Positions 8,847 through 16,270 of a stretch of DNA of 24,476 nucleotides are shown piece by piece (positions within the stretch are counted from its first letter, which is position 1; every line of letters begins with the position of its first letter). The stretch lies in contig CAZWQM010000022.1 in assembly GCA_964636225.1 (NCBI GenBank), positions 1-24,476 of the forward strand, given 5' to 3'. Source of the stretch: UBA1858 sp964636225. GTDB taxonomy: Bacteria > Pseudomonadota > Gammaproteobacteria > UBA4575. The position numbers were made by a program, and so were the translations under genes. The notes beneath the pieces are model-generated. The model searched no databases and was not told the origin of the DNA. It was given only the letters and a program-made list of their open reading frames with translations.

Positions 8847-10499
8847 ATGAGCTTACTTAGCGTAAAAAACCTATCCACTGATATTCAACTGTCGGGTCGT
8901 ACAATACATGCGGTAAAAAATGTTTCGTTTGATGTGCGTAATGAAGAGACATTTGCACTGGTGGGCGAATCAGGATCGGGCAAATCTATTGCTGCATTAT
9001 CCATCGCAAGGTTGTTGCCGGATGCGGCCAAAATCACTCAGGGTCAGATTCTGTTGCATGGAGAAAATCTGCTGAATTACACTGAGCGTGAAATGCGTTC
9101 TGTTCGTGGAAGTAAAGTTTCCATGATTTTTCAGGAACCCATGACTTCGCTAAATCCGGTGATTAAAATCGGTGACCAAATTATGGAAACCATGTTGCAC
9201 CATGAATCGCTTTCCAAAATTGTCGCCCGAGAACGCTGCTTGGAATTGCTGAATGCCGTCGGCCTGCCTAATGCTCGACGTAATATGGATGAATATCCGC
9301 ATCAATTATCAGGGGGCATGCGTCAACGCATCATGATAGCGATTGCCCTGGCTGCCAACCCGGACTTGTTGATTGCCGACGAGCCCACCACGGCTTTGGA
9401 CGTTACAATACAGGCGCAGGTTCTTGAGTTGCTGAAAAAGCTACAGGAAGAACTAAAGATGTGCCTGATATTTATTACCCACGATCTGGGTGTCGTGCAG
9501 CAAGTGGCAGACAGAGTGGCAGTAATGCGCTATGGTGAAATTGTAGAGACAGCTCCCAATCAAGCATTCTTTTTCTCTCCTCGGCATGAATACAGTCAGC
9601 AGTTGCTCAATGCGGTACCCAGTATTCATAAACGAGGCTCACGTCTCTCAGTCAAGGGTGAACAGGTGATGAGTTCATCTATTACCATTTCTAATGAAAC
9701 AGACTCTATCCTGGATGTTAATCATTTGCAGATTCACTTCCCGATTAGGAAAGGTATTTTTAAAAGTATCGTGGGACACGTAAAAGCGGTCAACGATGTT
9801 TCAATAAAACTCTATCCTGGTAAGACATTGGCACTGGTGGGGGAGTCAGGTTGTGGTAAAACAACAGTGGGAAAGAGTATTGTTCGGTTGTTAGATGTTA
9901 CCAATGGGGATGTTTCCTTTCGTGGGCAAAATTTATTAAGCCTCAAAGGGGAAGCTCTGCGTTCGCGTCGTAGTGAGTTTCAGATCATATTTCAGGATCC
10001 TTACTCTTCCCTAAATCCTCGCATGTTGGTGGGAGATATTATTGAAGAGGGAATGGTGTCGCTGGGTGTGGAAAAAAATGCTGATCAGCGCAGGCAGGCG
10101 GTAGTTAAACTGCTCAGTCAGGTGGACTTGCCTGAAGATGCGATAAACCGTTATCCACACGAATTTTCCGGCGGACAGCGTCAGCGTATCTGTATTGCAA
10201 GAGCCTTGGCCGTAAAACCAAAAGTGATTGTCTGTGATGAGCCTACCAGTGCACTGGATGTTTCTGTGCAGGCGCAGGTACTGAATTTGTTGAAAGATTT
10301 ACAGGCTGAACTGGGTATGAGTTATCTGTTTATTACTCATGACATGTCTGTCGTAAGTTATCTGGCGGATGATGTTGCCGTGATGTATCAGGGTGAAATA
10401 GTTGAAAGCGGCGAGGCTATGGATGTGCTGCAGAATCCACAACATGCGTACACGCGAAAACTGCTTGCTGCAGTACCTCAGCTGAATTTGAATGAATAA
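8847..10499 (+). CDS. ABC importer ATPase with two fused nucleotide-binding domains
   Basis: This protein supplies both ATPase domains of the importer in one chain of 550 residues, as in YejF or a DppD-DppF fusion. Domain 1 has Walker A GESGSGKS (40-47), signature LSGGMRQR (about 154) and Walker B LLIADEPTTALD. Domain 2 has Walker A GESGCGKT (about 332-339), signature FSGGQRQR and Walker B VIVCDEPTSALD. Both have the switch histidine (FITHDLGV, FITHDMSV). The first domain ends with the oligopeptide-type extension (YSQQLLNAVPS). It starts five bases after the permease and ends three bases from the convergent FHA gene. Confidence 0.96.
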   Translation: MSLLSVKNLSTDIQLSGRTIHAVKNVSFDVRNEETFALVGESGSGKSIAALSIARLLPDAAKITQGQILLHGENLLNYTEREMRSVRGSKVSMIFQEPMTSLNPVIKIGDQIMETMLHHESLSKIVARERCLELLNAVGLPNARRNMDEYPHQLSGGMRQRIMIAIALAANPDLLIADEPTTALDVTIQAQVLELLKKLQEELKMCLIFITHDLGVVQQVADRVAVMRYGEIVETAPNQAFFFSPRHEYSQQLLNAVPSIHKRGSRLSVKGEQVMSSSITISNETDSILDVNHLQIHFPIRKGIFKSIVGHVKAVNDVSIKLYPGKTLALVGESGCGKTTVGKSIVRLLDVTNGDVSFRGQNLLSLKGEALRSRRSEFQIIFQDPYSSLNPRMLVGDIIEEGMVSLGVEKNADQRRQAVVKLLSQVDLPEDAINRYPHEFSGGQRQRICIARALAVKPKVIVCDEPTSALDVSVQAQVLNLLKDLQAELGMSYLFITHDMSVVSYLADDVAVMYQGEIVESGEAMDVLQNPQHAYTRKLLAAVPQLNLNE

Positions 10500-10509
10500 T
10501 CCTTATTCA
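10493..10509. repeat. Inverted repeat spanning two convergent stop codons
   Basis: TGAATAA (10493-10499) and TTATTCA (10503-10509) form a perfect 7-bp palindrome with a three-base centre. Each arm contains the TAA stop of one of the two convergent genes (ABC ATPase on +, FHA protein on -). The stem is AT-rich and lacks a T tract, so termination activity is doubtful. The symmetry partly reflects both proteins ending in Glu-stop. Confidence 0.6.
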
Positions 10510-11357
10510 GTAAAAAATTCTAGCTTGATGTTAGCCACTTCAATAATGTCGTTGTCTTCCAGCTGAGCGGCTTTATCACTCACGGGCTGGTCATTTAATA
10601 ATGTCGAGTGACCTTCCTGTCCCTGTACATGAATAAGGAAATAACCTTTGGCGCGTTTCGTCACACCCGCAACGGCTATTTTGGGCGAACCAAATGTGGT
10701 TAAGGATTTCTTTAAGTCAAGTACAAGGCCCGCATTTTTACCATTCAGTACCTGAAGTTTACCTAAAGGCTCTGATGAACTGGATTCGGTAGCCGGTTTT
10801 GCAGAAGAGGAAGCCTTGGCGACAGCTGCAGATTTTTCTGCTTTGGGAGCCGAGGGTGCTTCTGTGGAAGCCGTTGCCTGTACTTTCTCGACTGGCTCCA
10901 CCTCGTCTTCATCGCGCGTATCAATGATAGGTGCGGAATGGTTGGATGAAACGCTTGCCCGTCGAGGTTCGACAATGGTGTTTTCTTTCTTAAGAAATTC
11001 TTCAACAGAATCTGCAGTACCAGGAGAAAGGACGATGGTTTTTTCCAACACGTCTTCATTTTCTGATTCCTGCTGGGGTTCGCTGCCCACATAACGAATA
11101 CGGTGGTTGCCCACATCAATCAGATCGCCGTCTTCAAGCGAATTTTTTTTGACCAGTCGGGCATTCACATAAGTGCCATTCGTACTATTCAGGTCTTCCA
11201 GGAACGAGCTATCCAGTAACGTAATGATTTGAGTATGGTAGCTGCTGATTGCCAGGTTATTGATACATATATCATTATCTGGCTTGCGTCCTATCGTCAT
11301 CTTTTCTTTAGTAATAGGAAATTCGCCAACCAGCTTATCTTCTAGAGTAACAACCAA
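10503..11357 (-). CDS. FHA-domain protein with a second, degenerate FHA module
   Basis: FHA domains bind phospho-threonine peptides, so this is the probable reader of the kinase encoded upstream. The 284-residue protein has a canonical N-terminal FHA domain (about 1-92) with Gly23-Arg24, Ser38-x-x-His41 and Asn60-Gly61. A linker of about 110 residues rich in Ala, Ser, Pro and Glu follows. The C-terminal module (about 200-284) keeps the FHA length and strand pattern (GKLQVLNGKNAG, EDNDIIEVANIKLEFF) but lacks the phosphate-binding Arg and the Ser/His pair. The only in-frame start after the phosphatase stop, short of rare codons, is TTG at 11357, with no Shine-Dalgarno, so coupling to the upstream gene is likely. 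Confidence 0.87.
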   Translation of the reverse strand: MVVTLEDKLVGEFPITKEKMTIGRKPDNDICINNLAISSYHTQIITLLDSSFLEDLNSTNGTYVNARLVKKNSLEDGDLIDVGNHRIRYVGSEPQQESENEDVLEKTIVLSPGTADSVEEFLKKENTIVEPRRASVSSNHSAPIIDTRDEDEVEPVEKVQATASTEAPSAPKAEKSAAVAKASSSAKPATESSSSEPLGKLQVLNGKNAGLVLDLKKSLTTFGSPKIAVAGVTKRAKGYFLIHVQGQEGHSTLLNDQPVSDKAAQLEDNDIIEVANIKLEFFTE

Positions 11358-11372
11358 ATGTGAAATGACTAT

Positions 11373-12199
11373 TTATTGCCCAAATATCTTCTTTAAATTA
11401 GTGTTCCAGCGCTTTTTCTCAGGGAATGCTTTCATTGGTTTGGCCAACAATACTGAGATATTATCGCGCCCGCCTTTAACGTTTGCACATTCCACAAGAT
11501 TTTCAGCTATTTTATCCAAATTATCACGGAACTCACTCACAATATTAGATATTTCTTGATCATCTACCATATCTGTCAGACCATCGGAGCATAATAAATA
11601 GATATCACCCGGAATCACCATATCTTCACGGATATCGACTGCGGTAGTAGGTTGAATCCCCAAGGCCCGGGTCACCAGGTTTCGGTTCAGTGATGCATCG
11701 GCTTCTTCCTGAGTGTAATAGCCTCGATCAACCAGTTCTTGTAGAAAAGTGTGGTCCACCGTGACCGGCTCCAGTTTGGAACCGCGAAAGCGGTACATGC
11801 GAGAATCGCCGACATGCGCAATGGTCACCTGATTGTTATACAGTACGGCCATGACCAGAGTGGTTCCCATCCCCCGGCACTCCGGGTCTTCCATGCCTCT
11901 TTGATATATTTTTTCGTTGGCGCGGATAATCGCCTCTCTGACGGCCAGACTTTGATTTGAATAACCGGTTTGCGGGTCTAACTCACCTGGAGTTAACTTT
12001 GAAATACGTTCTTCCAGTTCAGCTAACACCGTTGAAATTGCCAGTTCACTGGCGACTTCACCACTTTTATAGCCGCCCATGCATCGGCTAAGGCGACTAG
12101 CCCAATTTCTAGATTCTCGCCCAGAAAATCTTCGTTATGCGATCGTACTTTACCTGTGTCAGTGCGTCCGGCAACAGATAAAATTCCTTTTAGATTCAT
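11373..12199 (-). CDS. PP2C-type Ser/Thr protein phosphatase, interrupted by a one-base frameshift
   Basis: The protein would dephosphorylate Ser/Thr residues and oppose the neighbouring kinase. Two reading frames together encode it. The first (ATG 12199) gives an N-terminal strand with the RSHNEDF motif, up to LVALAD (residue 39). The second starts in phase at MGGYKSGEVAS (12080) and carries GMGTT, HVGDSR, LCSDGLTDMV and GGRDN. The DNA reads GCCGATGCATGGGCGGC where GAT-GGC-ATG-GGC-GGC would be expected, so one G appears missing in the metal-binding DGMGG motif. Restored, it has 275 residues, normal for the family. As written, translation from 12199 stops at 12023 after 58 residues. A start at ATG 12080 would lack the N-terminal strand and metal ligands. 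Sequencing error or a real mutation are both possible. Confidence 0.85.
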
Positions 12200-12226
12200 T
12201 TGATTAGGACTGAAATTTAATTATTA

Positions 12227-13534
12227 TTATGTCGTTGTGCAGGCGCGTAGCTGCCTCGAAAACTCTAAAGCACTCGAGAACCGTTGTTCGGGTTCTTTGG
12301 CCAATGCTATTTCTACCACATTTGCGAGGTTATTAGGTAGATTCGGATTTAATTCCTGAATATTTTGCTGGGGTTCGTTCACAATTGTTTGAATTAGTTT
12401 ACTCATGGAATTCCCTGAAAATGGTAGTACGCCAGTTAACAATCGGTACAAGGTAGCACCTAAAGAAAAGATATCGGAACGTGCATCCAGCTTCTGACTG
12501 GCCAATTGCTCGGGCGACATATAAAACGGTGTGCCCAAAAACGAGCCGGCCAGAGTTTGGGTAGAATTTGCGATATGGGCAATACCGAAGTCACTAAGTT
12601 TGGCAAGCCGGGCAGCATGATCGTATAAAATGTTAGCTGGTTTTACATCGCGGTGAATAATTCCTTTTTCGTGCGCGTAGTGCAAGGCATCTGCACACTG
12701 TGCTATAAGCTCTATCACAAGACTGGATGGAAGCAGGGATTTTGGTCGGCTGTAATTTTGCAGGGGCTTACCCTGAATATACTCCATGGCGATATAAGCA
12801 ATATTATCCGCGTGTCCAGAGTCGGTGATGCTGATGATGTTTTTATGCTGTAGTGACGCGGCTGTTTCTGCTTCGCGCATGAAACTGGCTAGTAGTTCGA
12901 TTTCTAGGGCGTTTTTTTCATCATAATTGATTTTAAGAATTTTCAGTGCCACATGCTGCTTATTGTGCTGATAGTCTTTTGCCAGAAAGATATTGCTTCC
13001 GGTCCCCTTGCCAATGTTACGGATGATTTCGTAGCGTTGGTTAAATAAATCTTTATCACTAATCCCAGCAACTTTTGGTACTTCCTTTTTAACTACCTTG
13101 GATGAGTTTTCAGTTGACTGACCAGTATCAAAACTCTTGATATATTTATACACTTCATTGGCTTTCTTGGTATGCTTAATTATTTCGTAGTCTTGTGCGA
13201 GATAGGTTAAGTAGGGAGTTATTTTTTTACTGTCATTGCATTGTTTGAACAGTGCGTAAGCCGCGTCAAGTTTCCCCTGACCCTGAAAACTGAGTGCCAG
13301 ACGTATGTTTTTTTTATCCAGATCTTGTTGTGATTTGGACGCTACCTGATAACTAAGGCCGAAACTGGATGAGGTATAAAAAAGTATTCCTGTCAGCACA
13401 ATAGCAATCAAAAGGAAGCTGATGTGTAAGCTACCTTTAATATCTGGGAACCCGAGTAAAAATGCAATCACGGCGAGTGTAAGGCCGATAAATGCATAGA
13501 CTAGTGTTCGTGATTTTTCCTGGGTTATAGCCAT
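12227..13534 (-). CDS. Membrane-anchored Ser/Thr protein kinase
   Basis: This is a eukaryotic-like (Hanks-type) kinase of 435 residues. Two membrane helices (about 12-28 and 36-53) come first, then a TPR-like helical segment (about 72-135) and a linker. The kinase domain begins near residue 168 with a glycine loop GKGTGS (175-180) and catalytic Lys198 (VALKIL). The catalytic loop HRDVKPAN is at 294-301 and DFG at 315-317. GTPFYMSPEQL and RSDIFSLG then follow. All catalytic residues are present. Both termini should be cytoplasmic, with only a few residues outside, so sensing may go through the TPR segment. It is first in an operon with PP2C (27-base gap) and the FHA gene. Confidence 0.95.
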   Translation of the reverse strand: MAITQEKSRTLVYAFIGLTLAVIAFLLGFPDIKGSLHISFLLIAIVLTGILFYTSSSFGLSYQVASKSQQDLDKKNIRLALSFQGQGKLDAAYALFKQCNDSKKITPYLTYLAQDYEIIKHTKKANEVYKYIKSFDTGQSTENSSKVVKKEVPKVAGISDKDLFNQRYEIIRNIGKGTGSNIFLAKDYQHNKQHVALKILKINYDEKNALEIELLASFMREAETAASLQHKNIISITDSGHADNIAYIAMEYIQGKPLQNYSRPKSLLPSSLVIELIAQCADALHYAHEKGIIHRDVKPANILYDHAARLAKLSDFGIAHIANSTQTLAGSFLGTPFYMSPEQLASQKLDARSDIFSLGATLYRLLTGVLPFSGNSMSKLIQTIVNEPQQNIQELNPNLPNNLANVVEIALAKEPEQRFSSALEFSRQLRACTTT

Positions 13535-13761
13535 TGCCGAGTGCTAGACTTTATTAAATTTGTTAGTGCGCATATTAGCAACAGTTTCCACAATAGGTGG
13601 TAGTGTAGCGAACTAAATGCTCAGCTCAGGCGATGAAATACGTGTAATTTCAGTGTCTTTTGTTAATTTGTGATCGACTACACAATTTATAACGCGGGAA
13701 TAATTGCGTAGAATAATGGTTTGTAGGGCATTAACAACCCTGCTCGAGGAAATGTAACTGA

Positions 13762-14505
13762 GTGTTCGATTTAACTAGTATACGAGAATGGTACCAAACG
13801 GATTCAGGTGAGTTGATATCACAGGCGATCGAGCAGCATATATGGCGAATTACTTCGTATATATTCGGCTATAACGCTATTCAATTAGGTGATCCTTTTG
13901 TTAATCGACAGCTGCTAAAACACTGCACAATTCCTACCCAGGCCTGTATTGATCGACATCCCACGGCAAATATTATTGGCAGTCCGGCGGTATTACCGAT
14001 CTGCAGTGATAGTATTGATCTTTTTGTGTTGCCACATACGCTGGATTTTACAACCAAACCACATGAGATTCTGCGAGAAGTCGAACGCTGTCTGGTGCCT
14101 GAGGGGCATGTTGTTATAGCGGGTTTTAATCCTTATTCATTTTACGGGCTGTGGAGATTAATGCTTTCGCGCAAGAAAATAGCGCCATGGAATGCAAAAT
14201 TTTATAGTGTAGGACGCGTTCGTGATTGGTCTTCACTGCTTGGCTTTGAAGAAATTGAATTACGTTATATAGCACATTTACCGCCTTTTAAGCGAATACA
14301 GGCATGGAAAAAAATGCAATCTTTGGGGCGATTGCTAGAGTATCGTTTATCTGCAACGGGTGGTGTATACATATTTGTTGCGCGTAAGCGAGTCGCCCGG
14401 TTGACGCCGCTGGAACGCGCGTGGCCAACCGCAACTAATCAGATACTGACCGGTAAATTGCCCAAGCCAACAGTAGGATTGCAAGAGAATGTCAAATCAC
14501 GTTGA
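13762..14505 (+). CDS. SAM-dependent methyltransferase, YafS-like
   Basis: This is a 247-residue protein resembling the class I methyltransferase usually found beside rnhA and dnaQ in gammaproteobacteria (yafS in E. coli). It has a late methyltransferase core: LPICSDSIDLFVLPHTLDF, then EILREVERCLVPEGHVVIAGFNPYSF, the post-motif III pattern of the Methyltransf_11 family. The usual glycine-rich SAM loop near the N-terminus is not obvious. The start is GTG 13762, with GAGGA 11 bases upstream; an ATG at 13752 is followed at once by TAA and cannot serve. It overlaps rnhA by 17 bases. The substrate is unknown. Confidence 0.8.
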   Translation: MFDLTSIREWYQTDSGELISQAIEQHIWRITSYIFGYNAIQLGDPFVNRQLLKHCTIPTQACIDRHPTANIIGSPAVLPICSDSIDLFVLPHTLDFTTKPHEILREVERCLVPEGHVVIAGFNPYSFYGLWRLMLSRKKIAPWNAKFYSVGRVRDWSSLLGFEEIELRYIAHLPPFKRIQAWKKMQSLGRLLEYRLSATGGVYIFVARKRVARLTPLERAWPTATNQILTGKLPKPTVGLQENVKSR

Positions 14506-14932
14506 AATTTTCACCGATGGTGCCTGCCGTGGTAATCCGGGGCCTGGTGGATGGGGAGTTTTACTGCGTTATAACGGTTCGGAAAAAACACTTAAAGGTG
14601 CACAAAGCAATACAACCAACAACCGTATGGAACTGCAGGCAGCTATTTCTGCATTGACCAGCCTTTCTCGCCCCTGCAAAGTTCTTTTAACCACCGACTC
14701 GCGTTACGTGATGGATGGTATTCAGCAGTGGTTGCCAAGCTGGAAAAAGCGCGGCTGGAAAACAGCCAACAAAAAACCGGTAAAAAATGAAGATCTGTGG
14801 CGTCAACTGGACGAGTTGGCGAGCACGCATGATATTGAATGGCGCTGGGTAAAAGGGCATAGTGGGCATCCTGAAAATGAACTGGTTGACCAATTGGCCA
14901 ATCAAGCCATAGACGATATGAATGTTGAATAA
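14489..14932 (+). CDS. rnhA: Ribonuclease HI
   Basis: RNase HI cleaves the RNA strand of RNA-DNA hybrids, removing R-loops and primer remnants. The 147-residue sequence keeps the E. coli numbering: catalytic Asp10 (FTDGACRGNPGPGGWG), Glu48 (NNRMELQA), Asp70 (TTDSRYV), His124 (KGHSGH) and Asp134 (ELVDQLAN). The basic handle region (WKKRGWKTANKKPVKN) is present. The start overlaps the end of the methyltransferase gene. dnaQ follows on the same strand 30 bases later, whereas in E. coli rnhA and dnaQ are divergent. Confidence 0.98.
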   Translation: MSNHVEIFTDGACRGNPGPGGWGVLLRYNGSEKTLKGAQSNTTNNRMELQAAISALTSLSRPCKVLLTTDSRYVMDGIQQWLPSWKKRGWKTANKKPVKNEDLWRQLDELASTHDIEWRWVKGHSGHPENELVDQLANQAIDDMNVE

Positions 14933-14962
14933 CCTCCAAAGCAAGTCACAGCCAATTACGCA

Positions 14963-15688
14963 ATGAGACAAATAGTTCTTGATACAGAAACCACCGGTTT
15001 GGATACATTAGATGGGCATCGGATTATTGAAATCGGGGCTGTGGAAATCATTAATCGTCAGGTGACGGATCGATATTACCATCAGTATCTAAACCCTGAG
15101 CGTGAAATAGATGCCGGGGCAGAAGAAGTGCACGGAATCAGTCAGAAATTTTTGCAGGACAAGCCGAAATTTTATGAGGTGTGCGAAGAATTTCTGGAGT
15201 TTATTAGCGAAAGTGAATTAATTATTCACAACGCAGCGTTTGATGTAGGTTTTATAAATTACGAATTGCAGTGCATAGGACACACTACAAAAAACATCGA
15301 GCAGATCTGTAAAGTTACAGATACACTCAAGGAAGCACGCAAGCTGCATCCCGGTCAACGCAATAGTCTGGATGCATTGTGCAAGCGATACGAAATTGAT
15401 AACTCTCATCGTGAACTGCACGGCGCATTATTGGATGCGCAAATTCTCGCAGATGTGTATTTGGCTATGACAGGTGGTCAGGTCTCTTTAAGTCTGGCAG
15501 AAAGTATTGAAGCACGTAATAATAAAAAGTCTGCGCAAAAAAAGACAGCCAGTTTGCATCATCTGAAAGTGATTCAGGCGAACAAACAAGAGGAAGCTGA
15601 GCACGAAAAATTACTTCAGCATATTGCGCAGAATAATGACAAACAAACTACTTTATGGACAACTCTGCTGGAGTCCGAAAACGATTAG
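14963..15688 (+). CDS. dnaQ: DNA polymerase III epsilon subunit (3'-5' proofreading exonuclease)
   Basis: Epsilon is the proofreader of the replicative polymerase. The 241-residue protein has the DEDDh exonuclease residues Asp7 and Glu9 (LDTETTGLD), Asp94 (NAAFDVGF), His153 (ELHGALLDAQ) and Asp158. Directly after the exonuclease domain, QVSLSL (173-178) sits where E. coli has its clamp-binding QTSMAF, so it is probably the beta-clamp motif. The charged C-terminal tail would bind the alpha subunit. The stop codon overlaps that of convergent smpB. Confidence 0.97.
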   Translation: MRQIVLDTETTGLDTLDGHRIIEIGAVEIINRQVTDRYYHQYLNPEREIDAGAEEVHGISQKFLQDKPKFYEVCEEFLEFISESELIIHNAAFDVGFINYELQCIGHTTKNIEQICKVTDTLKEARKLHPGQRNSLDALCKRYEIDNSHRELHGALLDAQILADVYLAMTGGQVSLSLAESIEARNNKKSAQKKTASLHHLKVIQANKQEEAEHEKLLQHIAQNNDKQTTLWTTLLESEND

Positions 15689-16161
15689 TCCGAATTTTTC
15701 ATGATGCGTGATCGCTGTCTTTGCCAATCACGTTCTTTTTCAGTGTTACGTTTGTCATGTTGCTGTTTACCCTTGGCGACACCAACCTCTACCTTGGCTT
15801 TACCTTTTTTCCAGTAAAGTTTGACCGGGACAAGTGTGTAGCCTTTACGTTCGACAGCACCTACCAGCCTGCTTAATTCATTCCTGTGCAGTAATAATTT
15901 TCGCGAACGCAGCGGATCGGGTCTGATATGCGTAGACACCGTTTGTAAGGGGGAAATATGGGCGCCATACAGCCAGGCTTCTCCATTTTTTAGTTGAATG
16001 TAGCTTTCTTTGACCTGTATGCTTTTCGCGCGCAGGCTTTTAACTTCCCAACCTTCCAGAACGATACCGGCTTCATAAGTTTCTTCAATGAAGTAATCGT
16101 GCCGCGCTTTTTTGTTAAGCGTTATTGTATTGTCTGCTGCTGCAGGTTTCTTCTTGCTCAT
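15685..16161 (-). CDS. smpB: SsrA (tmRNA)-binding protein SmpB
   Basis: SmpB carries tmRNA to stalled ribosomes for trans-translation. The 158-residue protein shows the full family pattern: NKKARHDYFIEETYEAGIVL, GWEVKSLRAKSIQVKESY, WLYGAHISPL and the basic C-terminal tail (GKQQHDKRNTEKERDW). That tail enters the empty mRNA channel. In E. coli smpB lies beside ratA, which is close to its position here. A perfect TATAAT box ends only six bases before the ATG, so transcripts from it would be nearly leaderless. Confidence 0.97.
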   Translation of the reverse strand: MSKKKPAAADNTITLNKKARHDYFIEETYEAGIVLEGWEVKSLRAKSIQVKESYIQLKNGEAWLYGAHISPLQTVSTHIRPDPLRSRKLLLHRNELSRLVGAVERKGYTLVPVKLYWKKGKAKVEVGVAKGKQQHDKRNTEKERDWQRQRSRIMKNSD

Positions 16162-16167
16162 TGGACT

Positions 16168-16188
16168 ATTATAAACGGCTGATGCCGT
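16168..16188 (-). promoter_or_regulatory. smpB -10 box with adjoining small palindrome
   Basis: On the - strand TATAAT lies at 16173-16168, six bases before the smpB ATG. Just upstream, ACGGC-TGAT-GCCGT (16175-16188) forms a 5-bp inverted repeat in the spacer between -10 and -35. I see no good -35 at 16-18 bp. Promoter use is inferred; the matches are visible. Confidence 0.45.
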
Positions 16189-16212
16189 ACAATCTTTATT
16201 TAATCTGTTGAC

Positions 16213-16241
16213 TTGAGACTGGCATCAAAATTGATCAGAAT
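16213..16241 (+). promoter_or_regulatory. Candidate promoter of the NSS transporter
   Basis: TTGAGA (16213-16218, 5 of 6 matches to the -35 consensus) is followed after 17 bases by CAGAAT (16236-16241, 4 of 6). Initiation would fall near 16248, giving a leader of about 20 bases before ATG 16271. The call rests on pattern and placement only. Confidence 0.35.
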
Positions 16242-16270
16242 GCAGATTCTAGCAATAAATCAAAACAATT

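Noticed and set aside
12075..12095. Programmed ribosomal frameshifting as the explanation of the PP2C break
   Set aside because: The site has no classical slippery heptamer or obvious stimulatory stem, and a single missing G restores the exact family motif; a deletion is simpler.
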